Positions 1 through 10,017 of a DNA stretch of 64,000 nt are shown here, piece by piece. The notes beneath the pieces were generated by a model that had not been told where the DNA came from, ran no database searches, and saw only the letters and a program-made list of their open reading frames with translations. This DNA is from Ferrigenium straubiae (GTDB lineage: Bacteria > Pseudomonadota > Gammaproteobacteria > Burkholderiales > Gallionellaceae). The DNA lies in the NCBI GenBank assembly GCA_019449655.1, contig JAHQXD010000001.1, positions 124,001-188,000 of the forward strand, read 5' to 3'. Position 1 is the stretch's first letter. Each line of letters begins with the position of its first letter. Made by a program: the position numbers and the translations under genes.

Positions 1-52
1 AGGGAGCATTCGTGATCTCCGTGTCCTTCGTGGCTCAAGCACTATTTCAGGA

Positions 53-667
53 ATGAGATTCCATCCCGCCGCACAAATCCTGACCTGGTGCCTGCTGGTT
101 GCCGCCATGCAGGTGCTGGCGTCCGGCACCTTGCTGGTAGCCGCCGGTCTGGTGCTGCTGGGCGCATTCGCCGTTTCCCGGCATAAATTCGTGCAACTGG
201 TACGCCGCACCCGCTGGATCATGCTGTCGCTGCTGCTGATCTACGCCTGGAGCACGCCGGGCCAGGCGTTGCCGGAATCTCTCGGTGTGTTCGGCCCGAC
301 CCGCGAAGGGTTGGTTGACGGTACGCTGCAACTGGTCCGCCTGCTGGCCGCTTTGGCCGCGCTGGCGATCCTGCTGGATCGCCTGCACCGCCAGCATTTG
401 ATAGCAGGGCTCTACACCCTGTTCGCGCCCTTGCGCCTGATCGGGTTGTCGCGCGAACGGCTCGCGGTGCGGCTCGCGTTGACCCTGCATTACGCCGAGG
501 TCGCGATGCTGCGCAGCAAGGGCGGCTGGCAGGAAACCCTGAACGGTTTGTTCGAGCCGCACGGCGAGGCCGACCGGCACATGGAGCTGCCGCTGCACCG
601 CTTCGGCATCGGCGATGCGCTGCTGCTGGGCTTCGCGCTGCTGCTGTTGTGGGGGGCGCTGCGATGA
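53..667 (+). CDS. CbiQ/EcfT-like membrane protein
   Basis: The 204-residue product is rich in hydrophobic segments (roughly residues 8-40, 54-62, 85-107 and 188-203). The central arginine-rich stretch around ALRLIGLSRERLAVRLALTL resembles the cytoplasmic coupling region of the transmembrane T component of energy-coupling-factor transporters. No ATPase or substrate-binding subunit lies beside it in the window, although genes to the left are not visible. The start ATG follows a short AGGA sequence (TTTCAGGA). Its stop overlaps the truA start in an ATGA junction, so the two are translationally coupled. The family call is by resemblance only; a stand-alone membrane protein of unknown substrate is the alternative. 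Confidence 0.6.
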   Translation: MRFHPAAQILTWCLLVAAMQVLASGTLLVAAGLVLLGAFAVSRHKFVQLVRRTRWIMLSLLLIYAWSTPGQALPESLGVFGPTREGLVDGTLQLVRLLAALAALAILLDRLHRQHLIAGLYTLFAPLRLIGLSRERLAVRLALTLHYAEVAMLRSKGGWQETLNGLFEPHGEADRHMELPLHRFGIGDALLLGFALLLLWGALR

Positions 668-1452
668 GGGTTGCTTTAGGTGTCGAATACGATGGTCGCC
701 CTTATTGCGGCTGGCAGAGCCAAGCGGAGGAGAGCACCGTGCAGGACACGCTGCAGCGCGCGTTGAGCCAGATTGCGGGCGAGCCGATTTCAATCATAGC
801 AGCGGGGCGTACGGACACCGGTGTGCATGCGCTGGAGCAGGTGGTGCATTTCGATACCCAGGTTGAGCGTCCGCTTCCCGCCTGGGTGCGCGGCACGAAT
901 GCCGTGCTGCCGGAGAGCGTCGCGGTGCGCTGGGCGCATCCGGTGCCGGATGAGTTTCATGCGCGCTTCTCCGCGCACGGGCGCAGTTATCGCTACCTGC
1001 TGATCAACCGCCCGGTACGCAGCGCCCTCCATGCCGGCAAGGCGGGCTGGTTCCACCTGCCGCTGGATATCGCGGCGATGCAGGCCGCCGCAGAATACCT
1101 GCTGGGCGAGCACGACTTCAGCGCGTTCCGCTCGTCCGAATGCCAGGCCAAATCTCCGGTCAAACATCTGCGCCAGATGGACATCTACCGGCAAGGCGAG
1201 ATGCTGGTCTTCGATCTGAGCGCCGGCGCCTTCCTGCACCACATGGTGCGCAACATCGTTGGCTGTTTGATTTATGTCGGTAAAGGCAAGCATCCGCCAG
1301 ACTGGATGAAGGAAATCCTCGAAGGCCGCAGCCGCACCATGGCCGCACCGACCTTCGCGCCGGATGGCTTATACTTGCGCCGCATACAATATGAGGCGAA
1401 GTGGGGGCTGCCGCAAATGGAAAACGAAACAATGTTGGGAGAGCTGCTGTGA
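664..1452 (+). CDS. truA: tRNA pseudouridine(38-40) synthase TruA
   Basis: TruA isomerises uridines 38, 39 and 40 in the anticodon arm of many tRNAs. The 262-residue protein has the family core [11 protein letters not shown] with the catalytic aspartate at residue 51, and the usual later motifs [19 protein letters not shown] and [11 protein letters not shown]. Length is normal for the family. I start it at ATG 664, which overlaps the upstream stop (ATGA), rather than at an in-frame ATG 15 bases earlier, because [11 protein letters not shown] is the expected N terminus. It heads the truA-trpF-trpB-trpA-accD-folC cluster, and trpF begins inside its stop codon. Confidence 0.96.
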   Translation: MRVALGVEYDGRPYCGWQSQAEESTVQDTLQRALSQIAGEPISIIAAGRTDTGVHALEQVVHFDTQVERPLPAWVRGTNAVLPESVAVRWAHPVPDEFHARFSAHGRSYRYLLINRPVRSALHAGKAGWFHLPLDIAAMQAAAEYLLGEHDFSAFRSSECQAKSPVKHLRQMDIYRQGEMLVFDLSAGAFLHHMVRNIVGCLIYVGKGKHPPDWMKEILEGRSRTMAAPTFAPDGLYLRRIQYEAKWGLPQMENETMLGELL

Positions 1453-2081
1453 CGCGCGTCAAGATATGCGGCATCACCCGCCCTGAAGATGCGCTGGCCG
1501 CCGCGCAGAGCGGTGCGGATGCGATCGGGCTGGTGTTCCACGAAAAAAGCCCGCGTCATGTGAGCATCCAGCAGGCTGCACGGGTAGCGGCTGTGCTGCC
1601 GCCGTTCGTGACGCTGGTGGGGCTGTTCGTGAACCCTGCCGAAGACGCGATGCGTGAAGTGTTGCGCCAGGTGCCGCTGGACACGCTGCAGTTCCACGGC
1701 GAAGAAGAACCGGAATTCTGCGCGCGCTTCGGACGCTCCTGGATCAAGGCGATCCGGGTGAGGCACGACGTGGATTTGATACAATGCGCGGCGCATTACC
1801 GGATGGCGCAGGGTTTATTGCTGGACGCCTTTGTGGAAGGCGCACACGGCGGCACCGGGGTGGCGCTCGACTGGGCGGTGATCCCGCAAGCCGTGCCGCT
1901 GCCGGTGATCCTGGCCGGCGGCCTGCATCCCGACAATGTGGCGGAAGCCATCCGTCTGGTACGACCCTACGCGGTGGACGTGTCCAGCGGCGTGGAGGCG
2001 AGCAAAGGAATCAAGGATGCGGCGAAGGTCGCCGCATTCATTAACGAGGTTAAGCAGATTGACTTACAACTATCCCGATAA
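1449..2081 (+). CDS. trpF: Phosphoribosylanthranilate isomerase
   Basis: TrpF converts N-(5'-phosphoribosyl)anthranilate to CdRP in tryptophan synthesis. The 210-residue TIM-barrel protein begins [14 protein letters not shown], which contains the catalytic cysteine region KICGI, and ends with the phosphate-binding motifs [11 protein letters not shown] and VDVSSGVE. The start is a GTG at 1449 that overlaps the truA stop (GTGA); the longer upstream frame would run back into truA and adds no conserved sequence. The gene overlaps trpB by 23 bases, so the trp genes form one translationally coupled transcript. Confidence 0.95.
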   Translation: MTRVKICGITRPEDALAAAQSGADAIGLVFHEKSPRHVSIQQAARVAAVLPPFVTLVGLFVNPAEDAMREVLRQVPLDTLQFHGEEEPEFCARFGRSWIKAIRVRHDVDLIQCAAHYRMAQGLLLDAFVEGAHGGTGVALDWAVIPQAVPLPVILAGGLHPDNVAEAIRLVRPYAVDVSSGVEASKGIKDAAKVAAFINEVKQIDLQLSR

Positions 2082-3258
2082 CACCGGCCACTTCGGCCCC
2101 TACGGCGGCATTTATGTCGCCGAGACCCTGATGGGCGCGCTGGAAGAACTGAAAGAGGCCTACGAGAAATACCGCAACGACCCGGAATTCATCGCCGAAC
2201 TGAATGCCGACCTCAAGCACTATGTGGGCCGCCCCAGCCCGATCTATCACGCGAAGCACCTGTCGGCGCACCTCGGCGGCGCGCAAATCTATCTCAAGCG
2301 CGAAGACCTCAACCACACCGGCGCGCACAAGGTGAACAACACCATCGGCCAGGCGCTGCTCGCGAAACGCATGGGCAAGAAGCGCGTGATTGCCGAGACC
2401 GGCGCGGGGCAGCACGGCGTCGCTACGGCAACCGTCGCGGCGCGCTACGGCATGGAGTGCGTGGTGTACATGGGCGCAGAGGACGTGCAACGCCAGTCGC
2501 CGAACGTATTCCGCATGAAGCTGCTCGGCGCGACCGTCGTGCCGGTGGAGAGCGGCTCGAAGACGCTTAAGGATGCGCTCAACGAGGCGATGCGCGACTG
2601 GGTGACCAACATCGAGAACACCTTCTACATCATCGGCACCGTGGCCGGGCCGCACCCGTACCCGATGATGGTGCGCGATTTCAACGCCGTCGTCAGCCGG
2701 GAATGCGTGACGCAGATGCCCGAGCTGGCGTGCCGCCAGCCGGATGCGGTGATCGCCTGCGTCGGCGGCGGCTCCAACGCGATGGGCGTGTTCTACCACT
2801 ACATCGACATGCCCGGCGTGAAACTGATCGGCGTGGAAGCCGGCGGGCATGGCATCGCGAGCGGCGAGCATGCCGCACCCCTGACCGCGAACAGCCCGGT
2901 CGGCGTGCTGCACGGCAACAAGACCTATCTGGTGCAGGATGCGGACGGCCAGATCATCGAGACCCATTCCATCTCGGCCGGGCTGGATTATCCCGGCGTC
3001 GGCCCCGAGCACGCTTGGCTCAAGGATAGCGGGCGCGCCGAATATGTCGCGATCGACGACGACGAGGCGCTGCGCGCCTTCCATGACCTGTGCCACTTCG
3101 AGGGCATCATCCCCGCGTTGGAATCCAGCCATGCGCTCGCGCACGCAATCAAGATCGCGCCGGCTATGGGCAAGGATAAGGTGATGTTGGTGAATATTTC
3201 CGGGCGCGGCGACAAGGACATCAACACAGTGGCGCGCTTGAAGGGGATCACACTTTAG
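2059..3258 (+). CDS. trpB: Tryptophan synthase beta subunit
   Basis: TrpB condenses indole with serine using pyridoxal phosphate. The 399-residue protein has [20 protein letters not shown] near the N terminus, the PLP lysine in [10 protein letters not shown] (residue 91), the phosphate-binding loop [10 protein letters not shown] and the C-terminal SGRGDKD. I choose TTG 2059 because it gives the conserved N terminus [17 protein letters not shown] and has GAGG 9-12 bases upstream; an earlier in-frame ATG at 1936 lies deep in trpF. TrpA, its partner subunit, is separated from it by a hicAB pair, which is unusual because trpB and trpA are normally adjacent. Confidence 0.96.
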   Translation: MTYNYPDNTGHFGPYGGIYVAETLMGALEELKEAYEKYRNDPEFIAELNADLKHYVGRPSPIYHAKHLSAHLGGAQIYLKREDLNHTGAHKVNNTIGQALLAKRMGKKRVIAETGAGQHGVATATVAARYGMECVVYMGAEDVQRQSPNVFRMKLLGATVVPVESGSKTLKDALNEAMRDWVTNIENTFYIIGTVAGPHPYPMMVRDFNAVVSRECVTQMPELACRQPDAVIACVGGGSNAMGVFYHYIDMPGVKLIGVEAGGHGIASGEHAAPLTANSPVGVLHGNKTYLVQDADGQIIETHSISAGLDYPGVGPEHAWLKDSGRAEYVAIDDDEALRAFHDLCHFEGIIPALESSHALAHAIKIAPAMGKDKVMLVNISGRGDKDINTVARLKGITL

Positions 3259-3260
3259 CG

Positions 3261-3512
3261 ATGGGGAAGCTGGAAAAGATTCTATGGCAGGTTTTAAAAG
3301 TGGGCAGCGACCAGAATATCGCATTCGATGATTTGGTCTTTTTGCTGGAGGGCATGGGGTTTGAAAAACGCATCAAGGGCAGCCACCACTTGTTCAGCAA
3401 AGAGGGGGTTGAGGAAATCATCAATATCCAGCCCGCGGGCAATAAGGCCAAGCTCTATCAGGTCAGGCAGGTGAGGCACATTATCGTGAAATACCAGTTG
3501 ATTGGAGAGTAA
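3261..3512 (+). CDS. hicA: HicA-family mRNA interferase toxin
   Basis: This 83-residue protein looks like a HicA toxin, a small double-stranded-RNA-binding-like fold that cleaves mRNA. The diagnostic glycine-serine-histidine motif is present as RIKGSHHLFSK, followed by the conserved strand INIQPAGNKAKLYQVRQV and a C-terminal helix HIIVKYQLI. It starts three bases after the trpB stop and is followed after two bases by a HicB-like antitoxin, the standard hicA-hicB order. It is somewhat longer than a minimal HicA of about 60 residues. Being inside the trp operon it is probably co-transcribed with tryptophan genes. Confidence 0.85.
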   Translation: MGKLEKILWQVLKVGSDQNIAFDDLVFLLEGMGFEKRIKGSHHLFSKEGVEEIINIQPAGNKAKLYQVRQVRHIIVKYQLIGE

Positions 3513-3514
3513 CC

Positions 3515-3724
3515 ATGTACCGTTATGAAATCATTCTTTACTGGAGCACAGAGGATGCCGCGTTCATCGCGGAAGTGCCGGAATTGCCAGGCTGCATGGC
3601 GCATGGGGATACGCAGGACGAGGCGCTGCATCATGCGCAGGAGGCGATGGCAGCTTGGGTCGAAGTGGCGCAGGAGTTGGGGCGCCAGATTCCAGAACCG
3701 CGCGGGCGCTTGATGTATGCGTGA
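3515..3724 (+). CDS. hicB: HicB-family antitoxin
   Basis: The 69-residue protein has the partial RNase H-like HicB fold seen in antitoxins: YRYEIILYWSTEDAAFIAEV, then the hallmark PELPGCMAHGDTQDEAL and a helix with EAMAAWVEVAQELGRQIP. No C-terminal DNA-binding domain is visible, so autoregulation through this protein alone is doubtful. It directly follows the HicA-like toxin with a two-base gap and precedes trpA by 27 bases. It would neutralise the toxin by masking its active site, as in known HicAB pairs. Confidence 0.85.
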   Translation: MYRYEIILYWSTEDAAFIAEVPELPGCMAHGDTQDEALHHAQEAMAAWVEVAQELGRQIPEPRGRLMYA

Positions 3725-3751
3725 AATGAAATTTCCACGGAAAGATGAGTA

Positions 3752-4552
3752 ATGAGCCGTATCCAGACAGTTTTCGAGAATCTCAAACAGAAGAAGCGCA
3801 AGGCGCTGATTCCGTTCTTCACGGCGGGCGATCCCAATCCGGCGCTCACGGTGCAGCTGATGCACGCGCTGGTGGAGGCGGGAGTGGACGTGATCGAACT
3901 CGGCGTGCCGTTCTCCGACCCGATGGCGGACGGGCCGACCATCCAGCGCGCCTCCGAGCGCGCGCTCAGGCACCACGTCGGGCTGCACCACGTGCTGGAC
4001 ATGGTCGCCGAATTCCGCCGCAGCAATGCGACCACGCCCGTCGTGCTGATGGGCTACGGCAACCCGATCGAGGCGATGGGCTGGGGAACTTTTGCCAGAC
4101 GTTGCGCCGAGGCGGGCGTGGACGGTGCGCTGACCGTGGATTTCCCGCCGGAGGAGAGCCAGGAGGCGTTCGCGCACCTGACCCGGCACGGTATCGATCC
4201 GATTTTCCTGCTCGCACCGACCAGCAGCGATGCGCGCGTCGCGCTCGTCGCGAAGCAGGCGCGTGGCTATGTGTATTACGTGTCGCTCAAGGGCGTGACC
4301 GGTGCAGGGCACCTCGACCTGGCCGCCATCGAGCAGAAGATCCCGCAGTTGCGCAGGCATATCGACCTGCCCATCGGCATAGGCTTCGGCATCCGCGATG
4401 CCGCGACCGCGCTGGCGGTGGCGAAGCTGAGCGACGGCGTGGTGGTCGGCAGCCGCATCGTGCAGGAAATTGAAAATTCAAACGGGCAGAACGTCGTTGC
4501 CAATGTGGGCAAGCTGGTCAGGGAATTGAGACAGGCCGTCGATCAGGCCTGA
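3752..4552 (+). CDS. trpA: Tryptophan synthase alpha subunit
   Basis: TrpA cleaves indole-3-glycerol phosphate to indole, which is channelled to TrpB. The 266-residue TIM barrel contains the catalytic pair in [19 protein letters not shown] (glutamate and aspartate), the loop GVTGAGH and the phosphate site GFGIRD plus VVVGSRIV. Start [20 protein letters not shown] is typical for proteobacteria, with GGAAAGATG preceding it. It is the third trp gene here, displaced from trpB by the hicAB pair, and is followed by a GC-rich hairpin before accD. Confidence 0.96.
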   Translation: MSRIQTVFENLKQKKRKALIPFFTAGDPNPALTVQLMHALVEAGVDVIELGVPFSDPMADGPTIQRASERALRHHVGLHHVLDMVAEFRRSNATTPVVLMGYGNPIEAMGWGTFARRCAEAGVDGALTVDFPPEESQEAFAHLTRHGIDPIFLLAPTSSDARVALVAKQARGYVYYVSLKGVTGAGHLDLAAIEQKIPQLRRHIDLPIGIGFGIRDAATALAVAKLSDGVVVGSRIVQEIENSNGQNVVANVGKLVRELRQAVDQA

Positions 4553-4567
4553 AGCCCTCTCCCCCAA

Positions 4568-4592
4568 CCCCTCTCCCGCAAGCGGGAGAGGG
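4568..4592 (+). repeat. GC-rich hairpin between trpA and accD
   Basis: CCCTCTCCCGC and GCGGGAGAGGG form a near-perfect 11-bp stem with a two- to three-base loop. It is embedded in a pyrimidine/purine-rich tract (4556-4615) that repeats CCCTCTCCC and GGGAGAGGG. No T run follows, so it is a poor intrinsic terminator. This kind of CCCTCTCCC dyad is, from memory, a common dispersed intergenic repeat in proteobacteria. Confidence 0.6.
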
Positions 4593-4663
4593 TGGCCGAA
4601 GGCCGGGAGAGGGAAGTGAAAAACTGTGTGCTGTCGAGTACGCCAGGTGAAAAGGGAAATACT

Positions 4664-5545
4664 ATGAGTTGGTTCCAGAAATTATTGCCGCCTAAGATCA
4701 AGCGCCGCGAGAGCGAGGACAAGAAGAGCGTCCCGGAAGGCCTGTGGCACAAATGCCCGAACTGCCAGGCGGTGCTGTACCACTCCGACCTGGAGAAGAA
4801 TCAGAGCGTCTGTCCGAAGTGCAACCACCACCACCGCATTTCGGCGCGCACCCGCTTGGACTTGCTGCTCGACGGTGAGGGCCGCTTCGAGATCGGCGCG
4901 GAAGTGCTGCCGGTCGACACGCTCAAGTTCAAGGACAGCCGCAAGTATTCGGAGCGCCTCGTCGCCGCCAGGAAGAGCACCGACGAGGAGGATGCGCTGG
5001 TGGTGATGCAGGGCAGCATCCATGCGGTGCCGGTGGTCGCCGCCGCATTCGAGTTCGAGTTCATGGGCGGCTCGATGGGCTCGGTGGTGGGCGAGCGCTT
5101 CGTGCGCGGCGTGCAGGTCGCGCTGGAGCAGCAATGCCCGTTCATCTGCTTCTCCGCGAGCGGCGGCGCGCGCATGCAGGAAGGCCTGCTGTCGCTGATG
5201 CAGATGGCCAAGACCTGCGCTGCGCTCACCCAACTCAGCCAGGCGCAACTGCCGTTCATTCCGGTGCTGACCGACCCGACCATGGGCGGCGTGTCCGCGA
5301 GCTTCGCCTTCGTCGGCGACGTGGTGATCGCCGAACCCGGCGCGCTGATCGGCTTCGCCGGCGCGCGCGTGATCCAGCAGACAGTACGCGAGACCCTGCC
5401 GGAAGGCTTCCAGCGTGCGGAATTTCTGCTCGAGCACGGCGCGATCGACATGATCGTGGATCGGCGCGAGATGCGCGACCAGCTTGCGACGCTGATCACA
5501 CTGCTGACCAAGCAGTCGGCGGTCGCGGAGATCGAGGCGGCTTAG
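4664..5545 (+). CDS. accD: Acetyl-CoA carboxylase carboxyltransferase beta subunit
   Basis: AccD forms half of the carboxyltransferase that makes malonyl-CoA for fatty-acid synthesis. The 293-residue protein begins [15 protein letters not shown], carries the four-cysteine zinc ribbon ([20 protein letters not shown] then CPKC) and the crotonase-type CoA/biotin motifs [11 protein letters not shown] and [15 protein letters not shown] 4664 is chosen over an in-frame ATG 72 bases earlier because the conserved N terminus starts here and AAAGGGAAA precedes it. accD-folC linkage is common in beta- and gammaproteobacteria. Confidence 0.97.
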   Translation: MSWFQKLLPPKIKRRESEDKKSVPEGLWHKCPNCQAVLYHSDLEKNQSVCPKCNHHHRISARTRLDLLLDGEGRFEIGAEVLPVDTLKFKDSRKYSERLVAARKSTDEEDALVVMQGSIHAVPVVAAAFEFEFMGGSMGSVVGERFVRGVQVALEQQCPFICFSASGGARMQEGLLSLMQMAKTCAALTQLSQAQLPFIPVLTDPTMGGVSASFAFVGDVVIAEPGALIGFAGARVIQQTVRETLPEGFQRAEFLLEHGAIDMIVDRREMRDQLATLITLLTKQSAVAEIEAA

Positions 5546-5686
5546 AAGCTGCCATTAAAATTGCTGCGGAGGGCGTCTGCGGCGTTGCGCGGTACTCGCA
5601 ATCCTCATGTACTTTATGTACATTCCGGTTGCTGCGTTCCGTGCGCCTTGCATCCATCCCTCCTCGCGAATTTTTCTGGCAGCTTC
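5546..5686 (+). repeat. Intergenic hairpin repeat, copy 1
   Basis: The space between accD and folC is filled by a large imperfect palindrome starting at the accD stop. Outer arms are GAAGCTGCCA and TGGCAGCTTC; next come AAAATTGCTGCGGAGGG and its imperfect complement CCCTCCTCGCGAATTTTT; the centre is CATGTACTTTATGTACATT. The same core occurs at 9794-9974 (+) and 19308-19432 (-). This copy lacks the nested hairpin present in the other two. Function is unknown; a transcript through it would fold into a long stem. Confidence 0.8.
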
Positions 5687-5813
5687 TGAAATTCACCAAG
5701 CGATTGCCGGCAACCAGAGTAGCAAGCGTAGGGCGCAATAACCAACGGGCATTGCGCCGGATGTTTCAACGATACTGATGCATGCGCTGCGCTTATGCAC
5801 CCTACAAAATCTG

Positions 5814-7076
5814 ATGCCTAATACACTAGCCGGCTGGCTGACCTACCTCGAATCCCTGCACCCCAAGACCATCGCACTCGGCATGGAGCGCGTGGCGCAG
5901 GTCAAGCAGCGCCTCAATCTCGATCCCGATTTTTCCATCATCACGGTCGGCGGCACCAACGGCAAGGGTTCGGTGTGCGCGATGCTGGAGGCCATCCTGC
6001 ATGCCGCCGGATACCGCGTCGGCTGCTACACCTCGCCGCACCTGCTGCATTACAACGAGCGCGTGCGCATCGGCAAGCAATCGGCGGGCGACGCGGAGCT
6101 GTGCGCTTCGTTCGAGAAGGTCGAGCAGGCGCGGTGCGAAACCCCACTGACCTATTTCGAGTTCGGCACGCTGGCGGCGATGCTGTGTTTCGTCGAGCAC
6201 AAGGTGGAGGTCGCGATCCTCGAAGTCGGGCTGGGCGGCCGGCTGGATGCGGTGAATGCGTTCGACAGCGACTGCGCGGTGGTCACCAGCGTGGACATCG
6301 ATCACGTCGATTACCTCGGCGAGACGCGTGAGGAAATTGCGTTCGAGAAGGCGGGGATATTCCGCAAAGACCACGTGGCGATCTGTGCGGACAGCGATGT
6401 GCCGCAGGCGATCCGCAACCATGCGCAGCAGATCGGCGCGGAACTGTGGTGCATCGGCGGCGAGTTCGGCTTTTCGCCGCATCAGGGGCAGTGGGACTAT
6501 TGCAGCAAAATCGGCGCGCGCAACGCGCTGTCCTATCCCGCGTTGCGCGGCGCGTTCCAACTCAACAACGCGAGCGCGGCGCTCGCGGCGCTGGATGCGC
6601 TCAAGGATAAATTGCCGGTGAGCATGGAGGCGGTGCGGCGCGGGCTGGTCGAGGTGCAACTTGCGGGGCGTTTCCAGGTCATACCGGGCCGGCCGAAGCT
6701 GATCCTCGACGTGGCGCACAACCCGCATGCGGCGCGTTCGCTGGCGCAGAATCTCGCCAGCATGCCGCCCGCGAAGACCTTTGCGGTGTTCGCGATGCTG
6801 AAGGACAAGGACATGGCGGGGGTGGCGGCGGCGCTCGATCCATATATCGACACCTGGCTGGTCGCGGGCATCAATGCGCCGCGCGGCGCGACTGCCGCGG
6901 AACTGGCGCAAGTGCTGCAAAGTGCCGGTGTGCGCGGTGCGATACAGACCTTCGATAGCGTCGAAGAGGCGTTGCGCCATGCCTATAACGAGGCGGGTGA
7001 AGATGATAGAATTGCCGCCTTCGGTTCGTTCTACACCGTGGCGGAAGTCATGGCAGCAAAAGGACTGAAGTTTTAG
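5814..7076 (+). CDS. folC: Bifunctional dihydrofolate/folylpolyglutamate synthase
   Basis: FolC adds glutamate to dihydropteroate and extends polyglutamate tails of folates. The 420-residue protein has the Mur-ligase-type P-loop GGTNGKGSVCAMLE, the folate-loop region SPHLLHYNERVRI, YFEFGTLAAMLCF, the metal/carbamate region EVGLGGRLDAVNAF and a C-terminal domain with LDVAHNPHAARSLA. I start at ATG 5814 (MPNTLAGWLTYLESLHP), the usual N terminus; an in-frame ATG 36 bases upstream is possible. It follows accD after the hairpin repeat and precedes the SPOR and cvpA genes as in many betaproteobacteria. Confidence 0.95.
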   Translation: MPNTLAGWLTYLESLHPKTIALGMERVAQVKQRLNLDPDFSIITVGGTNGKGSVCAMLEAILHAAGYRVGCYTSPHLLHYNERVRIGKQSAGDAELCASFEKVEQARCETPLTYFEFGTLAAMLCFVEHKVEVAILEVGLGGRLDAVNAFDSDCAVVTSVDIDHVDYLGETREEIAFEKAGIFRKDHVAICADSDVPQAIRNHAQQIGAELWCIGGEFGFSPHQGQWDYCSKIGARNALSYPALRGAFQLNNASAALAALDALKDKLPVSMEAVRRGLVEVQLAGRFQVIPGRPKLILDVAHNPHAARSLAQNLASMPPAKTFAVFAMLKDKDMAGVAAALDPYIDTWLVAGINAPRGATAAELAQVLQSAGVRGAIQTFDSVEEALRHAYNEAGEDDRIAAFGSFYTVAEVMAAKGLKF

Positions 7077-7100
7077 GATTTTTCCAAAGGTTTACCAGGC

Positions 7101-7739
7101 ATGGCAAAACAACCGACAGACGACGAACTGGACCTCAGGCGCAAGGCGCGCCGCCGCCTGATCGGGGCGGTTGCGCTTACGCTCGCGGTGGTGGTGATCC
7201 TGCCGATGGTGCTGGACAGCGAGCCCAAGTCCACCGGGCAGGACATCGAGTTGCGCATCCCGGCGCCCGACAAGGTCGGCGAATTCGTGCCGGGCGCGGC
7301 GGCTTCCGAGGTGGCGCAGGCTGCGCCGCTGGCCGTCTCTGCAGTCGAGGCTGCGCCGGCTGCCGCTTCGGCAGTTGCGGCTTCCGCCGTGGCACAGGCC
7401 AAACCGGTGGCTGCGGCAGCTGCCGCAGGCAACCCCAAGGTTGAAGCGCAGGGCAAGATACAAGCCGCCAATAAACAGCCGGAAGCGGCGGGAGCGAAGA
7501 GTGCGGCCAAACCGAGCGGCGAAAGCTTCGTCGCGCAGGTCGGTGCCTACGCCAACCCCAATACCGCAAAACTGGAAGCGGATCGGCTGAAGAAGCTGGG
7601 TTTCAGGGCTTATACCGAAAAGGCCGGCGACAAGACCCGAGTGCGCGTCGGGCCGTATGCGGAGCGCGACAAGGCCGAGAAGGTGCGCCTGTTGCTGGAA
7701 AAACACGGGCTGCATCCGGTGGTGACCAGCGCCAAATGA
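7101..7739 (+). CDS. SPOR-domain inner-membrane protein (DedD-like)
   Basis: The 212-residue protein has a short basic cytoplasmic start, one transmembrane helix (about residues 20-37, LIGAVALTLAVVVILPMVL), a long alanine/proline-rich periplasmic linker and a C-terminal SPOR domain (about residues 138-210: SFVAQVGAYANPNTAKLE, then KLGFRAYTEKAG and RVRVGPYAERDKAEKV). SPOR domains bind denuded glycan strands and bring proteins to the division septum. The position after folC and before cvpA matches DedD in many proteobacteria. The stop overlaps the cvpA start (ATGA). Confidence 0.9.
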   Translation: MAKQPTDDELDLRRKARRRLIGAVALTLAVVVILPMVLDSEPKSTGQDIELRIPAPDKVGEFVPGAAASEVAQAAPLAVSAVEAAPAAASAVAASAVAQAKPVAAAAAAGNPKVEAQGKIQAANKQPEAAGAKSAAKPSGESFVAQVGAYANPNTAKLEADRLKKLGFRAYTEKAGDKTRVRVGPYAERDKAEKVRLLLEKHGLHPVVTSAK

Positions 7740-8230
7740 CCGGATTTGATTTTGCTGTAATCGCGGTCATGCTGGTTTCGCTGTTGATCGGTGTGTGGCG
7801 CGGCATGGTTTACGAAGTGCTGTCGCTGGCGGGCTGGCCAGTCGCGTTCGTGCTGGGCAAGCTGTATGGCGGCAGCGTCGCGCCGTTGATGCCGGGAACG
7901 CAGGAGACGGTGCGGCTCGCACTGGGCTATGCTGCAGTATTCATTGCCGCCCTGATCGTGTGGGGTGTGCTGGCTTGGCTGCTCTCCAGGCTGGTGAAGG
8001 CGGTCGGGCTGGGCTGGCTGGACAGGTCGCTGGGCGCGCTGTTCGGCGTGTTGCGCGGCGTGCTGGTGATCCTCGCGCTGGTGTGGTTGGCCGGACTGAC
8101 GGCCATTCCGGAGCAGCCGTTCTGGCGCGGCGCGCAGACGAGCCGGGCGGCGGAAAATGTTGCCTTGCTGACCAAGGCATGGTTGCCGGACAGCATCGCG
8201 CGGCGCATCCGTTACGGTGCCCGCAGTTAG
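7736..8230 (+). CDS. cvpA: CvpA family membrane protein
   Basis: The 164-residue protein has four predicted transmembrane helices and the family opening FDFAVIAVMLVSLLIGVWRG followed by YEVLSLAGWPVAF. CvpA proteins are inner-membrane proteins originally named for colicin V production and almost always sit beside purF, as here. The molecular role is not settled, although links to envelope homeostasis are reported for the family. The start overlaps the SPOR gene stop, and purF follows after 38 bases. Confidence 0.92.
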   Translation: MTGFDFAVIAVMLVSLLIGVWRGMVYEVLSLAGWPVAFVLGKLYGGSVAPLMPGTQETVRLALGYAAVFIAALIVWGVLAWLLSRLVKAVGLGWLDRSLGALFGVLRGVLVILALVWLAGLTAIPEQPFWRGAQTSRAAENVALLTKAWLPDSIARRIRYGARS

Positions 8231-8268
8231 TTTGGTTTCTGGGTAGTTAATTTTTGGGGTAGTGAATC

Positions 8269-9793
<1,525 letters not shown>

Positions 9794-9795
<2 letters not shown>

Positions 9796-9974
9796 AAAAT
9801 TGCTGCGGAGGGCGTCTGATGGGACTACTAGCCATTCCACTAGGCTGCAAAAATACAGCAGCCAAGTGGCTGGTTATGCGGCGTTGCGCGGTACTCGAAA
9901 TCCTCATGTACTTTAAGTACATTCCGGTTTCTGCGTTCCGTGCGCCTTGCATCCATCCCTCCTCGCGAATTTTT
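9794..9974 (+). repeat. Intergenic hairpin repeat, copy 2 with nested hairpin
   Basis: Between purF and metZ the repeat core recurs: AAAAAATTGCTGCGGAGGGC on the left, GCGGCGTTGCGCGGTACTCG and CATGTACTTTAAGTACAT in the middle, CCCTCCTCGCGAATTTTT on the right. Unlike copy 1 it contains a second stem-loop (about 9823-9877) built from CCACTAGGCTGC and GCAGCCAAGTGG, inserted on the left side of the core. The repeat fills nearly the whole 222-bp gap. No gene is seen in it. Confidence 0.8.
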
Positions 9975-10017
9975 ATGGTTTTTTCAGAGAACATAAACCA
10001 GAAATATTGAGAGTGAG

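Noticed and set aside
4568..4592. Intrinsic terminator after trpA
   Set aside because: The stem is strong but no U tract follows, and accD continues the conserved operon.
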